This document shows positions 24,742-33,187 of a stretch of DNA of 50,147 bases, one piece after another. Source of the stretch: an uncultured Bacilli bacterium (lineage in GTDB: Bacteria; Bacillota_I; Bacilli_A; RF39; UBA660); NCBI GenBank assembly GCA_947632115.1, contig CANROB010000009.1, positions 1-50,147 of the forward strand. Direction: 5' to 3'. Each line of letters starts with the position of its first letter. Positions within the stretch are counted from its first letter, which is position 1. Under the pieces are notes generated by a model. It saw nothing but the letters and a program-made list of their open reading frames with translations. It made no database searches and was not told the DNA's origin. The position numbers and the translations under genes are program-made.

Positions 24742-24742
24742 T

Positions 24743-25570
24743 TTACATACCTCCTGTTATTTGATTCATAACTTCTTTTTTGGCAAGTCTCCTATTCGTT
24801 GAAAGTCCTTGAATTGGAGATTTACAATAATCACACAAATTAGGTTTGGTAAGAGGCGCTCCACAGTTTGGACATATTTCTTCTGCTTTTATATTGGCAA
24901 CAAACGTTAATTTGTATTGCATATGGACCATCGTTGATTTTTTCCCTCTTACTACTTTTCCATTGGCATCTACTACATAATCATAAAAACTAACAGATAA
25001 GAAAACTTCAGTCGTTTCTACATTTTCTTCTACTTTCTTGGATCTTAACTCAATTCTTTTTACAGTAAAGTTATCCATAATATTCTTTTGACCCTTTAAC
25101 TTTAAAGCATCCAATTGATTTTTATAACTATTATATAATTCATCCGTCAATAATTGCCGAAGTTTTTCATAATCAAAATTCATCCATGCCATTTGCGTAT
25201 CATAAAAAATTTGATAACAGTTTAATAAAATAGGTCTATTAGCAGTATCTACTATATTATTAGCTATCCACTGCATGTTTTTTGTATGATCTACTTTCTT
25301 TGGCTTACTAGAAGAAAGCGCAAAAATCAAAAATAGGCCTACGAAAATAAAAGCAGGAATTCCAATTACAGGCTCTTCTATTACCAATAAAATAAGACGG
25401 AAAAGAAGAAATATGAGATCGGCGTCCCCTGAGGAACTAGAACTACCCGTATCATAATCCGTATCCCAACCAGAATCGGTTGCCAATCTGGTAGTCCCTG
25501 CTATAATGACAAATATGAAAAGAAAAAGAAGTGCAACTCCTAAAATCCAATATTTTTTATTTTTTTTCAC
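24743..25570 (-). CDS. Tim44-like/zinc-ribbon membrane protein, N-half form (copy A)
   Basis: 275 residues. Order: hydrophobic segment (about 8-26); LATDSGWDTDYDTGSSSSSG; one or two membrane segments (about 52-86); Tim44-like domain with CYQIFYDTQMAWMNFDYEKL and FYDYVVDANGKVVRGKK; zinc ribbon CPNCGAP...CDYCK; RLAKKEV. GTG start with GAGGTG. First gene of the family's operon, after the extended -10 at 25606-25614. The partner C-half is the next gene. Confidence 0.78.
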   Translation of the reverse strand: MKKNKKYWILGVALLFLFIFVIIAGTTRLATDSGWDTDYDTGSSSSSGDADLIFLLFRLILLVIEEPVIGIPAFIFVGLFLIFALSSSKPKKVDHTKNMQWIANNIVDTANRPILLNCYQIFYDTQMAWMNFDYEKLRQLLTDELYNSYKNQLDALKLKGQKNIMDNFTVKRIELRSKKVEENVETTEVFLSVSFYDYVVDANGKVVRGKKSTMVHMQYKLTFVANIKAEEICPNCGAPLTKPNLCDYCKSPIQGLSTNRRLAKKEVMNQITGGM

Positions 25571-25605
25571 AACACACCTCTTTTTCCCTACTATCCTACT
25601 ATCCC

Positions 25606-25614
25606 ATTATATCA
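25606..25614 (-). promoter_or_regulatory. Extended -10 promoter of the Tim44-like gene cluster
   Basis: TG-A-TATAAT on the minus strand, directly after the T tract of the clpB terminator. No clear -35. Confidence 0.5.
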
Positions 25615-25644
25615 AAAAAGAGAAAATATTACTTATTTTCTCTT
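25613..25644 (-). terminator. Terminator of clpB
   Basis: AAGAGAAAATA (25618-25628) pairs with TATTTTCTCTT (25634-25644), then a minus-strand T run. The clpB stop codon lies in the loop. Confidence 0.85.
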
Positions 25645-27746
25645 AAAAAAAATCCATTTTTATCAACATCAATGATAATTTCTGATTGAAACTTAATATT
25701 ATCCATGATTAAATTATTAGCAATTAACGTTTCTAGATTACGGGAAATAAACCGCTTAATAGGACGAGCACCATATTCTGGATCGAAAGCCTCATCCATA
25801 ATATATTCCCGAGCCTTTTCTGTAAGTAAGAAAGTAATTTTTTTATCTTTTAATCTGGCTTCTATTTCATGAATAATCTTATCGATAATTTTAGAAACAA
25901 CTTCTTTCGTTAATGGTTTAAAGACAATGACTTCATCAATACGGTTAATAAATTCAGGACGGAAAGTCTTCTTTAATTCTCCTAATACCAATTCTTCACT
26001 ATTCTTCTCACCATTTAATATATAATCACTTCCTAGATTAGAAGTCATAATGATAATGGTATTCTTAAAATCGACCGTTCTTCCTTGCGAATCCGTAATC
26101 CGTCCATCATCTAGGATTTGTAATAAAATATTAAACACATCATGATGAGCTTTTTCTATTTCATCAAAAAGAACAATACTATATGGGTTTCTACGGACAG
26201 CTTCTGTTAATTGACCTCCCTCATCATAACCAACATATCCTGGAGGCGCTCCTACTAGTCTTGCAACACTATGTGCTTCCATATATTCACTCATATCAAT
26301 ACGTACCATATGTCTTTCATCGTCAAATAACTCTTCCGCAAGAGATCTCGCGACTTCTGTTTTTCCTACACCAGTAGGCCCTAAAAAGAGAAATGAACCA
26401 ATAGGACGATTTGGATCTTTAATGCCGGCACGAGCTCGAATAATCGCTTCACTTACAAGTTTTAGGGCATCATCTTGTCCTTTTACTCTTCGTTTCATAT
26501 TTTCTTCTAGATTTAAAAGTTTTTCTCTTTCGCCACCAACCAATTTAGAAACAGGGACATTCGTCCATTTGGAAACAACTTGAGCGATATCCTCTTCTGT
26601 TACCTCATCACTTAAGATTTGGGAATCGGTCTCACTTCTTAATTCCTCTAATTCTTTATTAAGGGTTGGAATAACGCCATGTCTTAAGCGAGCAGCTACC
26701 TCTAGGTTGTAGTCATTCTCAGCCTGTTCTAACTCAAAAGTTCTTTTTTCAATTTCTTCTTTTTTGGCATTAATTTTTGAAAGAATAGATTTTTCTTCTT
26801 CCCATTTATCGCGAAGAGCTTTTTCTTCCTCTTTCATGCCTTTTAATTTTTCATGAATCTCTTCTACTCTTTTTTTAGAAAGTTCATCTTTTTCTTTCTT
26901 GAGAGCCTGAAGTTCAATTTCTAATTGCATAATCTTACGGGTTAAAGTATCTAATTCTGTTGGCACAGAATCCATTTGCACTTTAATAGTAGAACAAGCT
27001 TCATCGACTAAGTCAATTGCTTTATCTGGTAAGAAACGATCAGTAATATAGCGGTCAGATAACGTAGCCGCTGCAATTAGTGCTTTATCCTTAATACTAA
27101 CGCTGTGGAAAACTTCAAAACGGGATTTTAATCCTCGCAAAATGGTAATCGTATCCATAACGGTTGGCTCTGATACTTTTACCTTTTGAAATCTTCTTTC
27201 AAGAGCTCCATCTTTTTCAATATATTTTCGATATTCATTTAAGGTAGTTGCTCCAATTACATGAATTTCGCCACGCGCTAACATTGGTTTTAACATATTG
27301 CCAGCATCCATAGCTCCTTCAGCACCAGCCCCTACAATCATATGAATTTCATCGATAAATAAAATGGTCTCTCCTTCCGTTTTTTCAATTTCTTTTAAGA
27401 CTGCTTTTAGACGGTCTTCAAATTCTCCCCGGAATTTCGCTCCCGCAATCAAGGCTCCTAGATCAAGTTCCCAAATAGTTTTTCCTTTTAAACTAGCAGG
27501 AACATCCCCTTTCACAATTCTTTGGGCAAGTCCTTCTACAATAGCTGTTTTTCCAACACCCGGTTCCCCAATTAAAACGGGATTATTTTTCGTCTTACGA
27601 GAAAGAATTCTCGTAATGCTTCTAACCTCTTCATCTCGACCAATGACTGGATCAACCTTGCCATCACGAACGGCTTTGGTAATATCCCTACCATATTTCT
27701 CTAAAACATTTTCTAGACTTTCTTGATATGGATTTTGCATATTCAT
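25629..27746 (-). CDS. clpB: ATP-dependent disaggregase ClpB lacking the N-domain
   Basis: Hsp100 chaperone that resolves aggregates with DnaK. AAA1 with GEPGVGKT (60-67) and FIDEIH; a middle coiled-coil domain (about residues 265-390); AAA2 with GPTGVGKT near 455 and a GYVGYDEGG pore loop. At 705 residues it lacks the approximately 150-residue N-terminal domain of usual ClpB and begins right at the AAA1 linker ([11 protein letters not shown]). Short ClpB of this kind occurs in mycoplasmas. ATG with GGGGGAT. Heat-shock control through the CIRCE element at 27799-27825. Confidence 0.95.
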   Translation of the reverse strand: MNMQNPYQESLENVLEKYGRDITKAVRDGKVDPVIGRDEEVRSITRILSRKTKNNPVLIGEPGVGKTAIVEGLAQRIVKGDVPASLKGKTIWELDLGALIAGAKFRGEFEDRLKAVLKEIEKTEGETILFIDEIHMIVGAGAEGAMDAGNMLKPMLARGEIHVIGATTLNEYRKYIEKDGALERRFQKVKVSEPTVMDTITILRGLKSRFEVFHSVSIKDKALIAAATLSDRYITDRFLPDKAIDLVDEACSTIKVQMDSVPTELDTLTRKIMQLEIELQALKKEKDELSKKRVEEIHEKLKGMKEEEKALRDKWEEEKSILSKINAKKEEIEKRTFELEQAENDYNLEVAARLRHGVIPTLNKELEELRSETDSQILSDEVTEEDIAQVVSKWTNVPVSKLVGGEREKLLNLEENMKRRVKGQDDALKLVSEAIIRARAGIKDPNRPIGSFLFLGPTGVGKTEVARSLAEELFDDERHMVRIDMSEYMEAHSVARLVGAPPGYVGYDEGGQLTEAVRRNPYSIVLFDEIEKAHHDVFNILLQILDDGRITDSQGRTVDFKNTIIIMTSNLGSDYILNGEKNSEELVLGELKKTFRPEFINRIDEVIVFKPLTKEVVSKIIDKIIHEIEARLKDKKITFLLTEKAREYIMDEAFDPEYGARPIKRFISRNLETLIANNLIMDNIKFQSEIIIDVDKNGFFLRENK

Positions 27747-27784
27747 AATATCCCCCTCTTTCTAATATGAGCCATACGAATATT

Positions 27785-27812
27785 ATTATACACCGTTTTT
27801 AGCACTTGTCAA
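27785..27812 (-). promoter_or_regulatory. Promoter of clpB
   Basis: TTGACA (27807-27812), 16-base spacer, TATAAT (27785-27790). The -35 lies inside the CIRCE operator. Confidence 0.85.
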
Positions 27813-27825
27813 GTGCGAGTGCTAA
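27799..27825. promoter_or_regulatory. CIRCE operator (HrcA binding site)
   Basis: Inverted repeat TTAGCACTT-N9-GAGTGCTAA, differing from the consensus TTAGCACTC-N9-GAGTGCTAA at one base. HrcA bound here would cover the clpB -35. hrcA itself is not in the window. Confidence 0.92.
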
Positions 27826-27935
27826 AAAATAAAAAAATGGTACAAAGCCGTCTTTTTCATAAAAATAATTTTTCTATTTTATTACTTTTTATATTAATAA
27901 ATATTTGCATTCAACCTTTTGTAAAGTTTTTGAAA

Positions 27936-27963
27936 ACAAAAAAAAGAATGATGAATCATTCTT
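27936..27963 (-). terminator. Terminator of infC-rpmI-rplT
   Basis: AAGAATGAT (27944-27952) pairs with ATCATTCTT (27955-27963), with a long minus-strand T run. It overlaps the rplT stop codon. Confidence 0.85.
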
Positions 27964-28492
27964 AACTTAAAGCAGCAACTAATTCTGCTTTTTTCATGTT
28001 AGTATATCCTTCAATTCCTTTTTCTTTTGCTAATTCTTTTAATTCAGAAACTGTCATTTTTGAAACATCTAATTCACTTTTTTTCGTTTCTTCTTTCATC
28101 TCTTCTTTAGCAACTTTTACTTCTTTTACTGTTTTTCCTGCTAAAGCATCACGAGCAACTTCTACTAATTTGGTAAAAGCTGCAGCATCTTGGATAGCAA
28201 TTTCACTAAGCATCTTTCTATTAATGGTTACTCCTGCTTTATTTAATCCATCGATAAATTTAGAATAACTAATATCATTCATACGACAAGCAGCATTGAT
28301 ACGAGTAATCCATAACTTTCTCATATTTCTCTTTGTTTGTCTTCTATCTCTATAAGCATATTTTAAAGAGTGCATTACTTGTTCTTTAGATGTTCTATAT
28401 AATTTATGTTTACTTCCAAAATAACCTTTAGCTAATTTTAAAACTTTTTTTCTTCTTGCAGCGTGGATAGTTCCACCTTTTACTCTAGCCAT
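27962..28492 (-). CDS. rplT: 50S ribosomal protein L20 with a C-terminal Rho_N/SAP-like extension
   Basis: L20 binds 23S rRNA early in 50S assembly and represses its own operon. Residues 1-117 are ordinary L20 ([44 protein letters not shown]). L20 is normally about 118 residues. Here a further 59 follow: a charged Lys/Glu linker (about 118-142), then [18 protein letters not shown] and KKAELVAAL, which looks like the helix-extended-helix of Rho N-terminal/SAP domains, a nucleic-acid-binding fold. No frameshift is involved. Confidence 0.93.
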   Translation of the reverse strand: MARVKGGTIHAARRKKVLKLAKGYFGSKHKLYRTSKEQVMHSLKYAYRDRRQTKRNMRKLWITRINAACRMNDISYSKFIDGLNKAGVTINRKMLSEIAIQDAAAFTKLVEVARDALAGKTVKEVKVAKEEMKEETKKSELDVSKMTVSELKELAKEKGIEGYTNMKKAELVAALS

Positions 28493-28509
28493 TTTTAATC
28501 CTCCTTCAA

Positions 28510-28704
28510 CTAGTTAAATTTAACGTTTTTGAATCTATTTGCATCTGCTTTTGATAATGCAGAAGCATGTCTTCCGCTTCTATTAGAAGCTGCATTTTTC
28601 TTTCCTGTATTATGTCTTGTTCCTGGATGTCCAATCTTGATAGATCCGCTATCCCGAACATTTAATACCTTTTTTGTTCCTTTATGTGTTTTTAATTTTG
28701 GCAT
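28510..28704 (-). CDS. rpmI: 50S ribosomal protein L35
   Basis: 64 residues, highly basic. [12 protein letters not shown] at the start and [14 protein letters not shown] later are close to L35 of Bacillota. It lies in the conserved infC-rpmI-rplT order with gaps of 10 and 17 bases and shares the attenuator leader. Confidence 0.95.
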   Translation of the reverse strand: MPKLKTHKGTKKVLNVRDSGSIKIGHPGTRHNTGKKNAASNRSGRHASALSKADANRFKNVKFN

Positions 28705-28714
28705 AATTTTCCTC

Positions 28715-29245
28715 CTATTTTTCTTTTTTTGGCATAAGTATCATTGTCATATTACGTCCGTCAAGAAGTGGTTTTTGCTCAATTTCAGCGGCACTTTCAA
28801 GAGCCGTCGCAAAACGAAGTAGAACATCCCGTCCTAATTCCGTATGAGCCATTTCCCGACCTTTAAAACGGATAGAAGCTTTTATACGATGACCTTTTTC
28901 TAAATATTTTATCGCTTGATTCACTCTCGTATTGAAATCATGAACATCGATTGCTACGGAAAGCCGATATTCTTTCATTTCTAAATTGGTTTCTCTTTGT
29001 TTTTTCAAGTTTTCTTTTTGTTTTTTCTTATTTTCATATTTAAACTTATTGTAATCCATGATTTTACATACTGGTGGATTTCCACTTGGATTAATCAAAA
29101 CAAGATCAAACCCTGCATAGGTTGAAAGCGTAAGCGCATCTTTTAGACTTTTAATTCCTAACTGTTCACCGTTTGGTCCAATGACCATTACTTCTTTTGC
29201 ACGTATTTGTTCATTAATGAACAAATCTCTTTCCTTGTTTGCTAT
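28715..29245 (-). CDS. infC: Translation initiation factor IF-3, apparent AUA start
   Basis: Checks start codons and keeps 30S and 50S subunits apart. INEQIRAKEVMVIGPNGEQLG, DLVLINPSGNPPVCKIMDY, a Lys-rich linker and the C-domain (IRFKGREMAHTELG, LLDGRNMTMILMPKK) are typical. The in-frame GTG at 29254 overlaps AGGAGGTG, the Shine-Dalgarno itself, and cannot be used with it. Eight bases after AGGAGG stands ATA (29243-29245). A non-standard start is expected, because IF-3 represses its own gene through AUU-type starts. 176 residues. Confidence 0.93.
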   Translation of the reverse strand: MANKERDLFINEQIRAKEVMVIGPNGEQLGIKSLKDALTLSTYAGFDLVLINPSGNPPVCKIMDYNKFKYENKKKQKENLKKQRETNLEMKEYRLSVAIDVHDFNTRVNQAIKYLEKGHRIKASIRFKGREMAHTELGRDVLLRFATALESAAEIEQKPLLDGRNMTMILMPKKEK

Positions 29246-29410
29246 AACAAACACCTCCTATTTTCATAAATGAAATGGTATCTTATACCATGAAAAAAGT
29301 GCATACAGGGTATCCACTTTTCAAGCTCATATGTTATTTCAACTGGCCTTTACCCATTGCTTTAGCAATCAGGTGGATGTGGATACATCGCTTTCCTTTT
29401 TTTCATTACA
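29246..29410 (-). promoter_or_regulatory. Probable L20 leader (transcription attenuator) of infC-rpmI-rplT
   Basis: A 5' leader of about 165 bases holds a terminator hairpin (29293-29321) and an upstream segment GTATCCAC (29379-29386) that is exactly complementary to GTGGATAC (29310-29317), one arm of that terminator. This is an antiterminator/terminator switch. An ATTGCT-N2-AGCAAT hairpin (29357-29370) lies between. In Bacillus subtilis L20 controls this operon by such a premature terminator, so L20 feedback is the likely signal. Confidence 0.75.
29293..29321 (-). terminator. Attenuator terminator in the infC leader
   Basis: AAAAGTG (29295-29301) pairs with CACTTTT (29315-29321) and ATAC (29303-29306) with GTAT (29310-29313) across one mismatch, followed by six T on the minus strand, about 50 bases before infC. 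Confidence 0.75.
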
Positions 29411-29416
29411 CGAACG

Positions 29417-29445
29417 ATTATACATAAATATTCTATGTTTGTCAA
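29417..29445 (-). promoter_or_regulatory. Consensus promoter of infC-rpmI-rplT
   Basis: TTGACA (29440-29445), 17-base spacer, TATAAT (29417-29422): a perfect vegetative promoter. Confidence 0.9.
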
Positions 29446-29448
29446 GTA

Positions 29449-30306
29449 TTAATTATTCTTTTCCTTATTTTCAAAGTGATTGTGTCCACATTTTGGGCAA
29501 AACTTCCCTACTACTTTTGTTCCACAGATAGGACAAAAAAGATAACGATACGTCGTTTGATAACGTGTTCCTACTACTGGTGCGTTATAAGCATTCTTCT
29601 GAATATCATAGTGAATACCTGCTAACTGACGTACTCTTTTTGGTACTTCATTAAATAAATAACAAACAAAAATGATAAATAAAAGAGCAAATGGTGAGGA
29701 TAGTGTCGCACCATATATTAAATAGTCATAGATACCATGGCAAAGAATAGGATAAAGTAAACTTTTGATTTTGTGGCTTCTTACTAATTTCTTATTTTTA
29801 TGCTTTTCTGCTGTTTTGGCCATTCCCAAATGATATCCCATCATCACACCAAAACAAGCATGACCAGGTACTGCAGTAATAGCTCTTACAATCGCAGTAG
29901 CAACACCACCCGTTAAAACATAAATGATATTTTCAAGGCAAGCAAATCCCAAAGCGACAAAAGTCGAATAAACAATGGCATCATAAGCGTGATTAAATTC
30001 TTTACTGTGGTAACCAATCACATAAACAAAGAACCATTTTGAAAACTCTTCTACTAAGGCAACACCAATAAAGACATAAGGAATAAGCGTAAAAATATTG
30101 AGATTCTCTAGATTTTCTGTTCTAAAAAACGGTAAATAAGAATCCATCAAGTAAGAGACCGCTAAAGTAATAGCGGTAGAACCAATTCCCATTAAAAAAA
30201 GGCTAACTAGTAATCCAGTTGGTTCTTTTTCAAAATCTTTATTATAAATATACTGTCCCAATAATAAAACAGGTAATATCGATAAAAAAATCAACACGGG
30301 TCCCAT
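29449..30306 (-). CDS. PrsW-family intramembrane protease with C-terminal zinc ribbon
   Basis: 285 residues, about seven membrane helices. VEEFSKW (E86, E87, K90), GFACLENI (E125), PGHACFG (H149) and LCHGIYDY (H190) match PrsW-type glutamic proteases. Bacillus PrsW cuts the anti-sigma factor RsiW; the target here is unknown. After the last helix comes a cytoplasmic tail with a zinc ribbon CPICG...CPKCGHN (about 258-278). Extended -10 at 30330-30338. The gene ends just before the infC promoter with no terminator visible. Confidence 0.85.
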   Translation of the reverse strand: MGPVLIFLSILPVLLLGQYIYNKDFEKEPTGLLVSLFLMGIGSTAITLAVSYLMDSYLPFFRTENLENLNIFTLIPYVFIGVALVEEFSKWFFVYVIGYHSKEFNHAYDAIVYSTFVALGFACLENIIYVLTGGVATAIVRAITAVPGHACFGVMMGYHLGMAKTAEKHKNKKLVRSHKIKSLLYPILCHGIYDYLIYGATLSSPFALLFIIFVCYLFNEVPKRVRQLAGIHYDIQKNAYNAPVVGTRYQTTYRYLFCPICGTKVVGKFCPKCGHNHFENKEKNN

Positions 30307-30329
30307 ATGGCATCTACCTTTCTACTGCT

Positions 30330-30338
30330 ATTATAACA
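30330..30338 (-). promoter_or_regulatory. Extended -10 promoter of the PrsW-like gene
   Basis: TG-T-TATAAT on the minus strand, 23 bases before the ATG. The -35 region is A/T only. Confidence 0.5.
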
Positions 30339-30349
30339 TAGTTTCTCAC

Positions 30350-30380
30350 AAAAAAAATACTTCACTCAGAAGTATTTTTT
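30350..30380 (-). terminator. Terminator of gap
   Basis: AATACTTC (30356-30363) pairs with GAAGTATT (30369-30376), with A and T runs on both sides. Confidence 0.85.
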
Positions 30381-30384
30381 TAGT

Positions 30385-31389
30385 TTACATTTGTCCAAAA
30401 TATTTAGCAGTTCTAACCATTTGGGCACTATATCCCATTTCGTTATCATACCAAGCAACTACTTTTACTAATTGCTTACCATCGACATCAAGAACTTTTG
30501 TAAGTTGTCCATCGACAACACCACCATAATAAGAACCAATAACATCACTAGAAACAATTGGATCCATCGTAAATCCTAAAGTCTCACTCGTATTTGCTTT
30601 AAATAAGTTATTTAATTCTTCTTGAGAAGTATTTCTCTTAAGTTCAAGCGTTAAATCGACAACAGAACCTGTTGTTGTTGGAACACGAAGAGCTCCCCCA
30701 TCCATCTTTCCTTGAACAGATGGAATAACAAGACCTAATGCACTAGCAGCTCCTGTTGAAGATGGCACAATATTGGCAGCACAAGCTCTACCACGACGAG
30801 CATTAATTCCTTTTTTATGAGCAATATCAAGAGTAGCTTGATCATTTGTATAAGCATGAACAGTTGTCATATATCCTTTTTCAATACCAATATTTTGTTC
30901 AATAACATTAACAACAGGCGCTAAACAGTTTGTCGTACAACTAGCGGCACTAATTACTTGTTCTGTTCCGTCTAAGGTATTATGATTAACATTATAAACA
31001 ATTGTCTTTAAATTTCCTTTAGCAGGAGCAGAAATAATTACTCTTTTAGCACCAGCCCGAATATGCGCAGAAGCTTTCTCTAAATCGGTAAATTTACCAG
31101 TACATTCAAATACTTCATCAATACCAAGTTCTCCCCAAGGAAGATTGGCTGGATCTGTTTCTGCATAAACTCTAATATGTCTTCCTCCAACAATGATAGA
31201 ATTTTCATCATGAGAAATCTCATCTACACGATAACAACGATGAGACGTATCATATTTTAATAAATACGCTAATTGTTCTGCATCTGTTAAATCGTTAATA
31301 GCGACAACCTCAAATGTTGGGTCCTCTTCCATAATTCTAAATACAAGTCTTCCTATTCTTCCGAATCCGTTAATTGCTACTTTTATCAT
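30385..31389 (-). CDS. gap: Glyceraldehyde-3-phosphate dehydrogenase (type I)
   Basis: Glycolytic enzyme that oxidises glyceraldehyde-3-phosphate with NAD. INGFGRIGR nucleotide-binding start, Asp33 favouring NAD, catalytic C151 in SAASCTTNC, H178 in TTVHAY, and WYDNEMGYS near the end. 334 residues, typical. It starts 14 bases after the nucleoside kinase gene, so the two are probably co-transcribed. In other Bacillota gap more often precedes pgk and tpi, which are not here. Confidence 0.98.
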   Translation of the reverse strand: MIKVAINGFGRIGRLVFRIMEEDPTFEVVAINDLTDAEQLAYLLKYDTSHRCYRVDEISHDENSIIVGGRHIRVYAETDPANLPWGELGIDEVFECTGKFTDLEKASAHIRAGAKRVIISAPAKGNLKTIVYNVNHNTLDGTEQVISAASCTTNCLAPVVNVIEQNIGIEKGYMTTVHAYTNDQATLDIAHKKGINARRGRACAANIVPSSTGAASALGLVIPSVQGKMDGGALRVPTTTGSVVDLTLELKRNTSQEELNNLFKANTSETLGFTMDPIVSSDVIGSYYGGVVDGQLTKVLDVDGKQLVKVVAWYDNEMGYSAQMVRTAKYFGQM

Positions 31390-31403
31390 TCTTTTCCCTC
31401 TTT

Positions 31404-33077
31404 CTAATTTTTAAAGCAACTTCCCCCTATAAATTCTCTTAAAACTGAGTCCTCAGGCACATCATCACTTGGAATTGGTAAGAAATTTCTTAAGAAATTA
31501 ATTAACCTCAATGCCTCCGGATACTCTTTATCATTCTCGTCTACACAGAAAAGTAATGGCTCTACATACGTCTTTAAAAGTCCTACTTCATAGATTAAAG
31601 ACGAGTTGATAACAGAATCTACTTCATCCTGAAAAGGATAAATATTTTTTCTCTCTCCCATCTCCACAGATTTCCACATGTGTAGGGTTTGAGAAGCACT
31701 ATAACCACGCGTTTTACTATCGCGAACAATTCTCCTTAGTTTTCTTACATCACTTGTATGAACATGACTATGATTATCAATATTCATTTGGGTAAGAGGA
31801 CTAATATAAATCTTATATTTATTCCTACGATTAATCGACATCGTTAATGTATCATTTAAAGCATGAATTCCTTCCACAATAATCATATCATTAGGTCCTA
31901 ATTGTTCATAATGTCCATGATATTCTCTTTTTCCCGTAACAAAATTATACGTTGGAATTTCTACTCTTTTTCCCTCTAACAACTGCGTTAGATGCTTATT
32001 AAATAATGTTAAATCAACAGTATATAAAGACTCAAAATCATATTCCCCTTTTTCATTTCTCGGAGTATCTACTTTATTCACAAAATAGTCATCTGTAGAA
32101 AGTTGAATAATATGAATACCTCTACTTCTTAAACATGTCACTAATTTTTTAGCAGTCGTTGTCTTTCCACTACTAGAAGGACCTGCTAATAAAATTAATT
32201 TCATTTCTTTTTTACTAGCAATAATATCGGCTATTCTAACAAGCTGGGTATTATAACTATTCTCTGATAAACGAATTAAATCATCAATTTCTGCACTAGA
32301 GACAATGCGATTTAAATCCGCTGCATTATTAACCCCTAGACGCATACATATCTCATTATATCTTTGGAATTCCTCAAATACTTTTTCATGATGAACATAA
32401 TCTAGAGTACACTCTGGGTTAACAGTTGTTGGAAAAGATAAAACAAATCCTCTCGTATCAATTTTAGTCAATTTAAATTCATTAATCTGTCTCGTACTAA
32501 AAGCTAATTTCGTATAGAAATAATCATACATATCATCTAATCGATAAAGATTGACAAAGGTGTTAGAAATATATTTTAAAACATTTACCTTATCCATCCG
32601 ATTCTTCTTTTTAAAGTATTGAATAGCATCTGTTCTCGCAACATTTAACTTTTTAAAAAGATAGTCATCTAGATAAATCTTATGCATTTCACTTTCTATA
32701 GAAGAGACAACTTCATCGGTTATCTCCATTCCCGGAATCCGGCAAAAGACACCCGCATCAATCGAGTGGTCAATCATGACCTCAACGCCCTCACCATAAA
32801 GATGTTTTACTGCCACAAGCATCATGAACATAGCACTAGCAGTATAAACACTATATCCTAACGTACTACTTCGATCATAAAATTCAATATTACATTTCTT
32901 CGTAATGGTTTCAGATAACTCTAAGATATCGTTATCTGCTTTCGCTACTAAGATGTCATAATCGTAATACTGTCTAAAACTTTTACTAATCTGTTTTAAA
33001 GTGGTACCAACAGGAAACTCTTTTTCTTCTAGCTGGTTATACTGATTATAAGTGACGGTAACTGTCTTCTCACTCAT
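31404..33077 (-). CDS. Nucleoside (uridine) kinase-like protein with TGS and ThrRS-type domains
   Basis: 557 residues. An N-terminal TGS-like domain (about 1-65), a ThrRS/AlaRS-type second additional domain (about 70-240), then a uridine kinase/phosphoribulokinase domain with P-loop GPSSSGKTT (around 300), LSTDDYF and IVEGIHALN. Such fusions are common in anaerobic Bacillota and are annotated as nucleoside kinases; the exact substrate is uncertain. In Bacillus udk lies between yrrO and greA, and here a larger kinase lies near the same genes. Promoter 33103-33131. Confidence 0.87.
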   Translation of the reverse strand: MSEKTVTVTYNQYNQLEEKEFPVGTTLKQISKSFRQYYDYDILVAKADNDILELSETITKKCNIEFYDRSSTLGYSVYTASAMFMMLVAVKHLYGEGVEVMIDHSIDAGVFCRIPGMEITDEVVSSIESEMHKIYLDDYLFKKLNVARTDAIQYFKKKNRMDKVNVLKYISNTFVNLYRLDDMYDYFYTKLAFSTRQINEFKLTKIDTRGFVLSFPTTVNPECTLDYVHHEKVFEEFQRYNEICMRLGVNNAADLNRIVSSAEIDDLIRLSENSYNTQLVRIADIIASKKEMKLILLAGPSSSGKTTTAKKLVTCLRSRGIHIIQLSTDDYFVNKVDTPRNEKGEYDFESLYTVDLTLFNKHLTQLLEGKRVEIPTYNFVTGKREYHGHYEQLGPNDMIIVEGIHALNDTLTMSINRRNKYKIYISPLTQMNIDNHSHVHTSDVRKLRRIVRDSKTRGYSASQTLHMWKSVEMGERKNIYPFQDEVDSVINSSLIYEVGLLKTYVEPLLFCVDENDKEYPEALRLINFLRNFLPIPSDDVPEDSVLREFIGGSCFKN

Positions 33078-33102
33078 ACAATCCCTCTATTCTCTATAGT
33101 CT

Positions 33103-33131
33103 ATTTTATCAAAAAAATATACCTTTGTCAT
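33103..33131 (-). promoter_or_regulatory. Promoter of the nucleoside kinase-gap unit
   Basis: ATGACA (33126-33131), 17-base spacer, TAAAAT (33103-33108), TGA extension. It is divergent from the clpP promoter. Confidence 0.7.
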
Positions 33132-33137
33132 TAATTT

Positions 33138-33167
33138 TTGCATATTTTCCCTATTTCATCCTATGAT
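33138..33167 (+). promoter_or_regulatory. Promoter of clpP
   Basis: TTGCAT (33138-33143), 18-base spacer, TATGAT (33162-33167). No CIRCE or CtsR-like direct repeat was found here. Confidence 0.6.
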
Positions 33168-33187
33168 AATAGTAGGAGATGATATGC

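Noticed and set aside
24736..24760. Frameshift or sequencing error splitting one Tim44-like gene
   Set aside because: The second gene has its own AGGAGG at 8-base spacing and an ATG, and the residues around the junction do not simply continue in another frame.
27826..27943. Small RNA or short gene between clpB and rplT
   Set aside because: Very A/T-rich, with no promoter pair plus terminator and no start signal; nothing found beyond CIRCE and the rplT terminator.
27921..27946. Shared TTTTTGAAAACAAAAAAAAG motif at 21226-21242 and here as a repeat element
   Set aside because: At the first site it is a promoter -35 next to a terminator T tract; at the second it only flanks the rplT terminator. 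It is A/T-rich and may be chance.
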